DNA of 64,000 nucleotides. Source: Annona cherimola. Taxonomy: Eukaryota; Streptophyta; Magnoliopsida; Magnoliales; Annonaceae. Both the position numbers and the translations under genes were made by a program. The notes beneath the pieces were generated by a model that did no database searches, was not told the origin of the DNA, and saw only the letters and a program-made list of their open reading frames with translations. The stretch lies in assembly GCA_030490835.1 (NCBI GenBank), contig CM059971.1, positions 46,920,012 through 46,984,011 on the forward strand. The letters run 5' to 3'. Within the stretch, counting starts at the first letter, position 1, and each line of letters opens with the position of its first letter. Of the stretch, positions 21,172 through 32,387 are shown one piece after another.

Positions 21172-22122
21172 AGAAGTTAAATGGCAGTGACGAAGTGTAA
21201 AAAAAGGAAAAAAATGTGAAAGAAGTTGCAGCTAAAGTGGATAAAGAAAAAGAAAAAGAAGTCGAAGAAGTAGCAACTAGACAAGGGAAAAAGCAAAATA
21301 ACAAAGATCAATGTGGTAGTGGTGGCAACAGTTGATAAAGGTAAAGAAGCTGATGATACAACAACAAGAAAGGCAAAAAGGAAAGTAAGGGAGACTATTA
21401 AGGAAGTCACCACAGTTGATGAAGGAAATGAAGAAGAAGATGAAGAGGATGCAATGATTGCAAAGGAAAAACGGAAAATAGGAGAGGTCGAGGGTGCAAA
21501 GATGCAACCAAAGCAAGTGAGATAGTGGTGATGGTCAAGGAAGGAAAAAGAAAAGAAATAGAAGATCTAGCTACCATAAGAGGAAAATAGAAAGTAAGAG
21601 AGATTGCTGAGGATGTCACCACAGTTGATGAAGGAAAAGAAGAAAAAGAAAAATAAGAGAAAGCAGTGACTAGAAAGGGCAAACGAAAAATAAGGGAGGA
21701 CGAGGAAGCACTTAAAGAAAAAATAAAAGGATAACACCTAAAGTGCATGGCTACCCATCCAAATATTTCTATCGTGCTATGGATAAGGAAATTTACATTA
21801 ATAAGTTTGAGGATCGACCCCTAATCAAGTCTAGAAGATTTTTGATAGATGAGTTTGCCCATTTTTCTTTGCTAGATGGTTGCGAGCACAAGGGCTTAGT
21901 CCATTTGTTAATGTTGAGGGAAAAATTTATCTAGTCTTGGTGAGACACTTCTACTCTAGCTGGGGTCCTAATGGTTTAACACAAGTAAAAGGCGTGAAAA
22001 AAGAAATCATTCCAGGGATGTTGCAGGAGGTATTTGGAATACCTTACGACCCTAAGATGTATACAGTTTTTGAAGTCAAAATAAAGGTTTTTTTTTTGCA
22101 ATTTGTAAAAATCCAAAGCTGA
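21172..22122 (+). pseudogene. Lysine/glutamate-rich region plus plant transposon-like domain, copy 2
   Basis: Two parts. First (21172-21740), purine-rich DNA encodes K/E-rich peptides in several frames, with a repeated block (GTCACCACAGTTGATGAAGG at 21406 and 21616) and many stops. Second (21743-22122), two overlapping frames, 21743-21934 and 21880-22122, together give a sequence with YFYRAMDKEIYINKFEDRPL, FVNVEGKIYLVLVRHFYSSW, QVKGVKKEIIPGMLQEVFGI. This looks like the putative plant transposon protein domain (Transposase_32 type), broken by one frameshift near 21900. A charged linker followed by such a domain is common in plant genomes. Element B inserted 40 bp after the frame ends. Confidence 0.45.
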
Positions 22123-23093
22123 GAGCTCAAAGAATGTCATCCACACAGCAAAAAACTCTTGTGTGGCGCCCCAAACCTGAGCGTCACATCCTGAGCCTTA
22201 CCTCGGGATCGTTATTAATTGGAAAATATGATCAGGATTGTTGCCCTGTCACACGACGAATTTTAATGGATATTTATCCAATTACATATGTTTCCTTAAG
22301 TATTTATTTCCTTTTATTTTTCATCTCATGCATACATAGGTCATTTCCACCCAATAATTTCATAACTAAGCAGGATATTCAAGAAATATTTCAAACTTTC
22401 ACATAAATCAGGTGTCACAGCATGTATCATTCATAGATGTCAGCACAGAATCATCAAATTAATTTACAACCATTCAACATAAATTTTTCACAATCATGTA
22501 CTTATAATGTTTTTCTATTTCTTCAATGATCGGCTCTTGCTCCTTTGCCAGGTCTCTTTTTTCACCTGTCTATGGGTTTGGAAAATGAAAACGTGAGTCG
22601 AAACTCAATAAGCAAGCTGTATATTTTACAGACAATTCATTTTGCAGGCAATATTTTTCATTCAAAATATCTTAGAAAGCAATTTATACCTTTTGAAAAG
22701 GTATATCTTGAAAATATAGTTCTTGTACCTATCACAGGTACGACATGCATAATGCAATGTAAAAACCGTGAAACATGTCCTTCATAGGATGAAAGTTAGC
22801 TAGGCGACCATCCGTCCTTGTCTTCTCCCAGCTCAGGGAGGGCGCCGCCGACCTTGAGCCTATCTTAACGACTTGGCCACACCAAAGGGGGACATTCGGT
22901 CCACTTATACCTTTCAGGTGGGTCTAGTTCTTTGTGCACATGAAACTTTCATAAAACCATCTTTGACATGCTAACATGATTTTTCATTCAGAAACTTAGA
23001 ATCACATTTTCATAACATTTATTAAAGAAATTTTGCAATATCATATTGTAAACAAAAGAATCATTTCAAATACATATTTAACTAAGGAATGAC

Positions 23094-23427
23094 ACCAACC
23101 GAGGCTAGCTCGGTTGGTCGGTGTCAGGGGCGCAGAAACGCGCGCCGGCTGGAGGGCGGAGGTTCGAATCGCGCGGGGCGCGAAATGCGTGCGCGGGCGG
23201 AAAAACAAGCGTGGGAGCAAAAAGTGGTCTCCCGGATGGTGGAGTGTGGGAGCGGGTGGTCTCCCAGGTGGTTCGTCGGAAGCTGTGTCTTCCTTATTCT
23301 TTCGTGGAGCTGTGTCTCCAGATTTCTTTGGGAACATGTGTCCCTTATATTTGTAAGAATGTCTCAGATCTTCAAGTATAATATGTGTTGAGATATATGT
23401 AATTGTACCAATCAAAAAAAAAAAAAA
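23094..23427 (+). mobile_element. tRNA-derived SINE with poly(A) tail
   Basis: An internal Pol III promoter is visible: A box GCTAGCTCGGTTGGT at 23104-23118 and B box GGTTCGAATC at 23161-23170. The element ends in a run of about 14-16 A. It is flanked by a 14-bp direct repeat AACTAAGGAATGAC (23080-23093 and 23428-23441), as expected for L1-type target-primed insertion. The paralogous LTR at 34328-34341 has one copy of this 14-mer and no insertion, an intact empty site. The body is GC-rich, unlike its surroundings, and its second half repeats GTGGTCTCCC and TGTGTC words. The reading frames across it (23041-23478 region) are by-products. Confidence 0.93.
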
Positions 23428-25140
23428 AACTAAGGAATGACCATCCTTAAATACATTAGAAATAATCTCAATAATCATGCTAAAACAATTAGAGCAAAAG
23501 TTGCATTTATTTACAACAATTTAGAAAACAAAATCATTTAGAAATTTGTTTGTTTACCTGTCTCACTTTAGCTTTCCGAGTCTTCCTTTTTTTTTTCCTT
23601 TCCTACATGAGAATGATATAAAATTCATATATTTTTCTTTTGCTTGCATCCAACTTAGCTTTCCAACTCATTTTCATTAACATACATAATCTATTTGACT
23701 TCTCAAGTCGTTATGCATATATAGCACATAATTGTACATTACATCGGCTATTACACATCATATTTAATCTCATAAGTAGGGTAATCATTCAATCACTTAA
23801 TAATCATTCGATAATCATCATTTAAAGGTTCATTTTCCATACACCATTTTTCACTTATTTTCCAAAATTTTATACATTGGTGCTCATTTTAAGTACACGT
23901 TGTTGCCTTAAGCCTCATTAATTAATCCCAAAATTTGAAATTAATATTATGCATCTAAAAAAATATATATTCACGAAATTTATCATACTTTCATGCATTT
24001 TTTCCCATAATCAATTTACATAGGTCATTTACCACTTATTCATGTCCATCCTTCCATACATATCCATTTCACAACACATATATGATGCATTTCATAAAAT
24101 TTTTCAAATCAGCAACTTAGTCCATAATTCAGCATGATTAGAATCCTTAATTAATACTTTATTTAGGGTATTTTTATGAAATTTTAATCCACTAATCATA
24201 GGTTTCCAAAACAGCAATTTTGGAATTCGTTTTTCATACTTTCAACGTATCTTTCGATACTTAACCTAAAACAGTTTTATAATTCTGAATTTTCAGCAAT
24301 TAATCTAACTTTTCCTAATCCAAATCTAGGTGTTAATACATATTTAACATCCATAACTTAATCCCTTTCAAAACAGCAACTTCCATGTATATGTTGGGTA
24401 CCCGTTTCATCCCATTTTGAATGTTCCTACTTAGGCCCTAAAATTCCAGATTTAAGGCAAGGTTAATTCATTCATTTTGGTCATTAAAAGTAACCTAAAT
24501 TTAGAGTAATTTGCCCTCTAAATCATCCATAATTTACTTAAGCATACTTATACAACATACATGTCACAAAAACATGAAAATCGGGTCCTATATATAACCT
24601 TGAATTCCATTCTTTCTAAAATTCATATCTTAGGCTTAAATCAACATATATATTTCAATAAAACATGATTCATAGTCTAAACATGATGCTAATCCAAAAC
24701 AGAAATTTAATATAGGCATTTAGGATTTTTCAAGTTAGGTTTTCAACCCATATTCCATTCTAATCTCCATTTCAACTTCATAAATCATTGAAATTCATAT
24801 ATATTCCTTAATACTCATTCAATATTAAATCAAATGGAATGCTAAATCACCATTTAAGGATTCGTTATGAATCACATTCATATCCAAAAGCTTGAGGTAG
24901 AAAACTTAGAATGAAAGGGTTTAACACATCACATATACTTACTTGATTGTTGCAACTTTAACCCTAATCAACTCAAGCTTAATTTTCCCTTCTTTCTTCC
25001 TTTCTTCTTCCTTCTTTTTTTCTCCTTTTTTTCTTCCTCCTTGCTGGGGTTCCCTTGGGAGTGCAAGGCTGCTGAGTTGTGGGAGTGTTTGCTACTTAGT
25101 AAAATTTTTCTAAGCCTTTCTTCTCATGGCTGTCCACCCC

Positions 25141-25152
25141 TATATATAATGG
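25141..25152 (-). promoter_or_regulatory. Putative TATA box of element B 3' LTR
   Basis: Minus-strand CCATTATATATA followed by GGGGTGG. The same sequence is at 36043-36054 in the 5' LTR, and it lies at the relative position of the TATA boxes in LTRs A and C. Confidence 0.5.
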
Positions 25153-25759
25153 CCCGATTTTCCACCTTGTGGACCCCACTTTGAGCATATTTTAAGGGTA
25201 AGTTAATTCACTTTTATCCCTTGTTGTGCTGTCCAATTTTTGGCCAAGTAAAATTATATTTTAATTAGATTTTTAAGTAGCAAAATCTGCTCTAAATCTA
25301 GCTCAACTTACTGTCCCCTTGTACACATCCATATAGCTGCCTCTTTTGCCAAAATTTTCCTCACTTTGGCAGCCTTAATTTAATGGTAATTTATGTACCT
25401 AATTAGTAGATAGTTCAGCTATTAATTTAGCATAGAAACTATCAATAAAAAATCCAGCAGCTGGTCACTTGCACATCCATGTGCATGACACCTTCGTTGT
25501 CCACCGTTTGATCTATCAATGGGCAGCTGATATCAATGATTTTCCATGATTTTTTCCACATGAATTAATGCTCATTTATGCACCCTCGCATGCTAACTAC
25601 TCAGGTATATAAATATATCACATAAAAAAATACATAAATCCAAGTTTGGGGCTAGTTTGGACTTTCCATGGATGACACCTTTGCTATGCTAATTTGAGCT
25701 CTTTCCTTAGCTAATTAACTCCAGCAAAATATCCAACGAATTTTCACACATATTAATGC

Positions 25760-26494
25760 TAGGGGTGGGAATTGGGGCGGGTCAACCCGTGACCCGGCAT
25801 TGACCCGACCCGTTTTGGCTGGGTAAAACCATTATATTTTTGACCCGGTATAGGGATGGGTCAGAAATTTTGACCCGAATTCAAAAATAGGGTCGGGGTG
25901 GGTCAACCATGTCTCGACCCAAAGAGTCCGACTCGCCTCGCATATATAAATTTATTAAAAATTATAAGACTATATTGAAATATTATTATTATTATTTTCT
26001 TTCAAATTTCTCACTTTTTTATAATCAACTCTATCAACAATAGAAGAATCAATTTATTCAAAAAGCAATATAAGAATCAATAAAAAAATTTGTACGTATA
26101 TAACCCTTATGTGTAATTGTATATTAACCTATTTTAATAAATGTATACTATATTTTTAAATGTTTTGTTTTCTTAATTATGTGTTTTTTAATAATTAGTG
26201 AAATATTGAAATATATAATATTTAAATTTAGTATAGATGTATACTTATGTTTGATAGATATATAAATTTTGAAAATTATCTTATTTGACCCGTATTTTTT
26301 ACCCGACCCGCTATTCCGAAACCGGTTCGATACTAACCCGAATTTTGTCCCTAGACCTAGTAGAAAAAAGTAAGGGTCAAACCGACCTTGTCCTGACCTG
26401 GTATAAAAATAAGAGTCAAACAAGATTTTTGAAAAGTAGGGTTAGGATTGGGCAAACCCTGACCCGTCCCGACCTGCCCCGATTCCCACCCCTA
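25760..26494. mobile_element. Non-autonomous hAT-type element (MITE-like, 735 bp)
   Basis: Ends are inverted: TAGGGGTGGGAATTGGGGCG at 25760 and the complement of its first part, GATTCCCACCCCTA, at 26494. The 8-bp direct repeat ATTAATGC flanks it (25752-25759 and 26495-26502); 8-bp duplications and TAGGGGTG-like ends are typical of hAT transposons. The paralogous LTR at 36658-36665 has a single ATTAATGC and no insertion. Subterminal DNA on both sides is full of GACCCG/CGGGTC words, possible transposase binding sites. The interior is AT-rich with no transposase. Confidence 0.92.
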
Positions 26495-27217
26495 ATTAAT
26501 GCATATAATACCCTGCATTTCACCTGCATTTGACACATATTTGAGCTATTAAAATTGCATTTAATCCATGCACTATTTGCCTTTAATGCATGGTACTTTT
26601 GTGGAGTTAAAGTCATATGTATACACCTTTTTCTATTCAGGCATTTTTCTAGCATAATTTTCTTAATCTAATCCTTCCAAAATGTTAATCTCATGATTTT
26701 ATTTAACGGTTTCAAATTTCATCTCAATCTGATTTTTTTAGCTCAAGTTATAGCCGTTTGAAGTTAACGGTTGAATTTTGAATATAAACAATTAATTGTC
26801 ACACTAATTTAATAAAATATTTTCATAATCCAATAATCCCATAATATTAAGCCCATCATTATCTACTTGGTTTTCAAATTTCACTTGAATCCGCCTTACA
26901 GGCGTTAAGTTATGAATTTTCTAGTATTTTCCACTTAACTTCATAATTATCATTAAAATTCTCATAAATCAAACCATATACTTTAAGATAATTATTCATG
27001 ATATATTGATAAGTTTCAATCATCATCAAACTACTTTAATCCCATTGACCCATATCGGCTTATGATGATTACTTGAATCACTAATTTTAATCCTTAGCCC
27101 TAATTGCAATAACTTACCAAAATCACAAAATCATCCAAAATTTAATTAAATCACATATAAATCACATGTATATGTTCAATGCATACAATTGAGTCCTACA
27201 TAGGTTGGGGTTTCACA

Positions 27218-27235
27218 ATCCTCTCCCCTTATAAC
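27218..27235 (-). other. Polypurine tract of element B
   Basis: On the minus strand AAGGGGAGAGGAT abuts the TGTGAAACCCC start of the 3' LTR. A purine run at this place primes plus-strand DNA synthesis in LTR retrotransposons. Confidence 0.8.
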
Positions 27236-27270
27236 AGGTTTCATTCTGAAATCGTCTATTCTTTAAATAA

Positions 27271-28600
27271 CTAGGGGTATTTCCGTTTCACTTCTTCTTT
27301 TAGCTCCCATGTAGCTTCGTTTTCGGAATACCGGTTCCATCGAACCTTTACATATTCAATTTTTCTCGATTCCAAAGCTTTTGTACCTTCTGATCTAAGA
27401 TTCTAACTGACCTTTCTTCATAATTCAAATAATCCTGAATTGGTAGATTTTCAGCCACTAATACATGGGTCGGGTCCGCAACATATTTCCTAAGCACAGA
27501 AATGTGGAATACATTATGGGGGTAAGGCTATTCTATAGGCTAATTTTCCAATCTTTTTCAATACCTCAAATGGTCCAATATACCTGGGATTCATCTTTCC
27601 TCTTTTCCCAAATGTTTTAACTCCCTTGAATGGCGTGACCTTTATGAAAACATGTTCGCCAACTTGGATATTCAAATCTCTTCTTTTGCAATCTGTGTAA
27701 CTCTTTTGCCGACTTTGGACTGTGAGTATACACTGGCGAATAGTTTGTACCTTGTCTGCTATTCGTTGAGACAAATCTGGGGCTAACCTTTTCTCTCCAA
27801 CTTCATCCCAGTTTAATGACGTTCGACATCACCGTCCATACATTGCTTCAAATGGAGCCATTTGGATACTAGCCTGATAGCTATTATTGTATGCAAATTC
27901 TGCAATCGGTATATACTCATCCCACGATCCTCCAAATTCTAATATACACATACGGAGCATATCCTCGATAATTTGATTCACTCGCTCCGTTTATCCATCT
28001 GTTTGGGGATGAAAAGCTGTACTGAACTTAAGTTGGGTGCCTAAGGTTTCATGTAAACTTTTCCAAAATCTTGAAGTGACGTCGTGTCGCAATCCGAAAC
28101 AATTGACTTTGGCACTCCATGGAGTCGTGCAATCTCTTTATAGTATACCTTGGCTAGCCTTTCTGTCGTCTAAGTCCTTTTTATAGGTATGAAGTGAGTA
28201 ACCTTCGATAGCCTGTCTACTATTACCCATATGGAATCGTTTCCTGCTTGGTTCTTAGGTAATCCTTCGATAAAATCCATTGTAATGTTGTCCCATTTCC
28301 ATTCAGGAATTTCTAAGGACTGTAGTTTTTCAGGCACTCTTTGGTGATCTGCTTTCATCCTTTGGCAAGTTAAACACTTAGCCATGTATTCAGCGATTTC
28401 TCTTTTCATATTATTTCACCAATATGCTTTCTTGAGATCCTGATACATTTTAGTACTTTCTGGGTGAATAGAAAATGGTGAAAAATGAGCCTCTTTAAGA
28501 ATCTATTCCTTTAACTCAACTGTATTAGGTATGCAAAGGCGGCCTTTATACCTATACATACCTTGTTCATCGATAGCGAATTCAGTATTTCCCTTTTTCT
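27271..28600 (-). pseudogene. Integrase with C-terminal chromodomain of element B
   Basis: Integrase inserts cDNA; in chromoviruses the C-terminal chromodomain targets it to heterochromatin marks. Visible in order: KEAHFSPFSIHP and CLTCQ of the zinc finger, WDNITMDFIEGLP with the first catalytic Asp kept, SIVSD with the second, FHPQTDG followed by a stop in place of Gln and then ERVNQIIEDMLR, later RYIGPFEVLKKIGK (GPY/F module), HNVFHISVLRKY, and the chromodomain from RILDQKV to NEATWELKEEV, ending with a stop at 27271. Frameshifts occur near 28170, before the GPY/F module's end (about 27515) and inside the chromodomain (about 27390). The protein is not functional. Confidence 0.9.
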
Positions 28601-28739
28601 TTATTTTCTCTACATGTGTATATAGGTCTGTATCCTTTTGCTGCGTAGTCTTGATCTGTTCAAAGAGTGATGATTGTATGCATAGTTGTGATAATCTTGT
28701 TTGAACTCTAGGTGGACATACAATCAGTTCCAGTTGCCT

Positions 28740-29275
28740 TATCTCCTAAAGCAATCCTTCCTCATTGGTGATAAGATGCGCTAAGCTAACATTTCTGGTC
28801 AATGCATCAGCTACCACGTTTGCCTTACCTGGATGGTATAAAATTTTGAAATCGTAGTCCTTCAATAACTTGAGCCACCTCCTTTGTCTCATGTTTAACT
28901 CCTTCTGAGCGAAAATAAATTTAAGGCTCTTATGATCTGTATAAATCTCACATCTTGCACCACACAGGTAGTGTCTCCATATTTTCAAGACAAACACCAC
29001 TGCTGCTAATTCTAAATCATGTGTGAGGTAGCTTACCTCATTGGGCTTCAGCTGTTGTGACGCATAGTTATCACTTTTTCTCTTTGCATCAGTATATATC
29101 CTAATCCCATTCTTGAAGCATCACTGTAGGCCACAAACCCTTCATTTCCTTCTGATAGGGTTAGGATGGGCGCTTTTATCAACCGTTGCTTCAATTCTTG
29201 AAAACTGTGCTCGCATTCTTCAGACCATACATACTTGACTCCTTTACGAGTTAACCTTGTTAATGGGGCTGACAA
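28740..29275 (-). pseudogene. RNase H of element B
   Basis: Ty3/gypsy RNase H motifs: AYSDAS with the catalytic Asp codon at 29120-29122, then [33 protein letters not shown] and [14 protein letters not shown]. The frame changes near 29048, where a few bases are lost in the ASQQLKPNE segment. Sequence is close to the same region of element A (1013-1579). Confidence 0.88.
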
Positions 29276-30130
29276 TTATGAAAATCCTTCAACAAATCTT
29301 CTATAGTAGCCGGCCAACCCTAGAAAACTTTGGATTTGTGTAATGGTCGTTGACCTTGGCCATTTCAACACTGCCTCAATCTTCTGAGGATCAACCTGAA
29401 TACCTCTTTCTGATATTATATGCCCAAGAAATTCTATTTGTTTCAGCCAGAATTCACATTTCTTCAACTTGACATATAATTTTTCTTTTCTCAATCTTTC
29501 CAAAACCCTTCATAAATGATTTTCATGTTCTTTCTCCGTTTTTGAGTAGATCAAGACATCATCAATAATTATAACTACAAATTGATCGAGATGGTCCTGA
29601 AAAAATCTATTCATCATATCCATGAATACAGTAGGAGCATTAATAAGTCCGAAAGGCATTACCAAAAACTCGTAATGTCCATACCTGGTTCGAAAAGCCG
29701 TGTTTTCGAAAAGCCGTCTTATGAACATCGGTAGGACTTATTCTCAATTGATGGTACCTTGACTGTAAATCAATTTTAGAGAAAGTTGTGGCTCCTTGTA
29801 GTTGATCGAATAAATCATCGATCCTGGGCAATGGATACTTGTTCTTTACTGTGACTTTATTTAGCTCCCTATAATCAATACATAGTTTCAAACTTCCATC
29901 ATTTTTCCTCACAAATAATTACGGAGCTCCCCAAGGTAACACACTTAGTCTAATAAAACCCTTATCCAACAGCTTCGTATTTGAGTTATTAATTCATTCA
30001 TTTCGGCAGGTGCCATTCTGTATGGAGTTTTAGATATTGGGGTTGTACCCGGCATAATATCTATAGTCATATCCATTTTCCGTTGTGGAGGTAATGTGGT
30101 TAATTCCTTTGAAAATACATCAGAAAATTT
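29276..30130 (-). pseudogene. Reverse transcriptase of element B
   Basis: RT blocks in order: [94 protein letters not shown]. The catalytic Asp pair is intact (29558-29563), unlike element A. The QSGYHQ block has Arg in place of Gly. A 16-bp tandem duplication at 29689-29718 (TTCGAAAAGCCGTGTT) breaks the frame, and further indels occur near 29930 and 29505. The result is four overlapping partial frames instead of one. Confidence 0.92.
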
Positions 30131-30640
30131 CCTAACCACTGGAATTTGGTTAACTTCTACCTCCGTGCTTTTCTCTACGTTACCCGACACCAGATATGCT
30201 TGGCATTTTTGTCGGATCATTCTAACTGCTTTCATGGATGATATCAATATGTTAAAATTTTTGGGCTGCCTTAGCCTTCCAATGGCTATCTCTTTTCCTA
30301 GTGTCATTTCAAATTGCACCTTCTTATTTTTACAATCTATAGTAGCTCCCCCTTAACTTAGCCAATCCATACCCAGTATTACATCGAATTCAGTCATAGG
30401 CAATAGGATCAAATCGGCTTCTAGAATCAACGATCCCATCCTAATTGGGCATGCTTTGCATACTTGGCTAGAACTTGCTAACCTATAAACAGGGAATTCT
30501 ACATAAATTATCTAATTAGTCTCCTCTACCGGTAGTGCATGGGTGGTCACATATTGGCATGCTATGAATGAATGACTAGCACCTGAATCAAATAAAGCTA
30601 TTGCCGAATTTTTTAAAATATAAACCGTACCTGTGATCAC
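30131..30640 (-). pseudogene. Aspartic protease region of element B
   Basis: The active site DSGASHSF is intact (DSG codons 30581-30589), preceded by AIALF. Downstream are [29 protein letters not shown] and CKNKKVQFE, as in element A. At least two in-frame stops (about 30512 and 30355) interrupt it. The protease would release mature Gag and Pol proteins. Confidence 0.87.
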
Positions 30641-32025
30641 CTTTTCTTCTTGTTCTTGAGATTCTGTTCGGGTCAAGGCATGCACATGTACCAGATTCGT
30701 AGAAGTTCCCTGATTATTTGTTGCTCCAAGTATTCTCAGTTGAGCAGGTCTTCCACGTCCTTGCGATGTCTGTGCCTTATTTGGGCAATTTGGAACAATG
30801 TGACCTGTCTAATCACAGATATAACATTTGATAACTTTTGTTTCAACCATCCTGCACTCCTTGGCGATATGGCCCATTTGTTCACATTTGTAGCACCGAT
30901 TTAAGCCTTTTAAACACTCGCCTGTATGCCGCTTTTGACATTTTCTACATAGAGGCGAGCTTTTCTTCTTTAGAACTCTTTTTCCTCTTCTCACATTTTA
31001 TAGCCTAGCCTTTTCCTTCCCGGTTTTCGTTTCCTTTGTACCCGTGCTAAACATTCTTGAGCCTAATCTCAGTTCTTGATTTCTCAATGCCTCAACTTCT
31101 AATGCTCTTGCTCTTTTGAGACTTGAAGCATAATCTTTGATTAATAGAGGGGCCAAACTTTCCCAAAGATATGACCTTAATCCCTATTGGAATCTCTGTG
31201 ACTTATTTGCTGGCACATTTGCGATCCAGGGCACATATCTGACCAGAGCATTGAATTTTGTGGCGTACTCAGTGACCTTCATCCTCCCTTGATAAAGTCT
31301 TTCAAACTCTATCACTTTTTGACTTTGTAATCCAACGGGGAGGTATTCTTTATTAAATTCTTCAACAAAAGTCTGCCATGACACTTCTTCTGGTCGTGGC
31401 ATTGTAATCAACATTGTCTCCCACCAACGTGTGCATCCTTAGCTAATAAATGAGTGGCACACAATACCTTTTGACGGTCATTGCATGGAGATATCCCGAA
31501 CAATTTCTTGATCTCCGTCATCCATTGTTCTGCTTGTATCGGGTCGGGTTCTCCGGAAAACTTTGGGGGTTGCTGAGCTAGGAAGGCATTGATCGCTCTT
31601 CTATAAGCTTTTATTAGCTGATTTTCGTCTCTTAGTGGTGTCGGTGTAGAAATGGAGTCCACCATTGGAGCAGGTCCTTCCCTTTCTATATTACCCAACT
31701 GAGCTTGTTGGGTCCTTTCCCATAACCCTTGAATTATATCGGCAGTTTGAGTTGCTGAATCTCTAGTGGCTTGCTGCATTGCTTCTTTTACTGCTGCAGC
31801 CACTCTTTCCTCTATGAGTCTAGCCTGTCTTGACTCAGTTTCTTCTTCTATATTCCTTTTAGGACTTTTATCGGTTCTTCTTTGCTGATTTCTTTGGTTA
31901 GGCCCTTGTGTCACAGGCATTCCTCTCTTTGGCCTGCTAGATTCACCAACTTCATATTGGCTTGGAATCTCTGTAGCTGTTTCTTTTCCTTTATTTTTCC
32001 TTAGTCCTGACCTTGTTTCCACCAT
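30641..32025 (-). pseudogene. gag of element B with two CCHC knuckles
   Basis: The likely start is the ATG at 32023-32025 (MVETRSGLRKNKG); the frame is open upstream to 32121, but that extension is in the leader. The N-terminal part is charged, with a probable coiled coil (RQARLIEERVAAAVKEAM). The core follows: PPKFSGEPDP, then a one-base frameshift near 31425 where the KDAHRWWE-type block breaks, then EEFNKEYLPVGLQSQKVIEF and EYATKFNALVRYVP. The two zinc knuckles are at 30854-30895 (CYKCEQMGHIAKEC) and 30785-30826, the second with an internal stop. Gag would package element RNA. Confidence 0.88.
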
Positions 32026-32387
32026 TGTGCTATTCTGGATATATAAAAGCACACATTTTTCATTCATAATTAATGTTGGGTCATCACATACACATTTCAT
32101 TATCATGTGGTCAACAACCAATTCACTTAATCACAATCATGTCATATCATTCAAGCCCATTCATCCATATATTTAAAACTCTTAAGGATAGCTATATCAA
32201 CATATTCATTCATAACCATCACATTCACAATATTTCATCCACAGTCACTACATATTAGGATATAGCACACTTATATACATATGGCATAGCACTCATACAT
32301 TATTTATGGACATGCCAGCCTACTATGGAAACCATAGTGTCATCAAGTCATAATTATGCATACATACTTTTAGAAAAGCAAGAAAAT

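Larger units (their letters stand above)
22162..27217 (-). mobile_element. 3' LTR of element B with two later insertions
   Basis: Plus strand starts TGTGGCGCCCC at 22162 and ends GGTTGGGGTTTCACA at 27217, next to the polypurine tract. It is 5056 bp long, or about 3.97 kb without the SINE (23094-23427) and hAT MITE (25760-26494) and their duplications. That agrees with the 3.9 kb seen in the right LTR. The conserved island is at 22796-22909. The frame at 22545-22787 has a twin in the other LTR at 33820-34035 and is LTR sequence, not a gene. Confidence 0.92.

Noticed and set aside
23104..23170. A tRNA gene, because of clear A and B boxes
   Set aside because: No tRNA cloverleaf 3' half or acceptor stem follows; the unit ends in poly(A) with target duplications, so it is a SINE promoter.
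23041..23478. Several overlapping frames of 80-145 codons on both strands
   Set aside because: They cover the GC-rich SINE body, overlap each other on both strands and run through its boundaries and poly(A) tail; the insertion borders prove it is a SINE.
26148..26655. Frames of 79-91 codons
   Set aside because: They straddle the hAT MITE and its border with the LTR; no transposase motif is present.
30096..30904. Plus-strand frames at 30096-30356 and 30650-30904 (also 32073-32258, 32455-32685)
   Set aside because: They are antisense shadows of the protease, gag and extra-ORF coding strand of element B.
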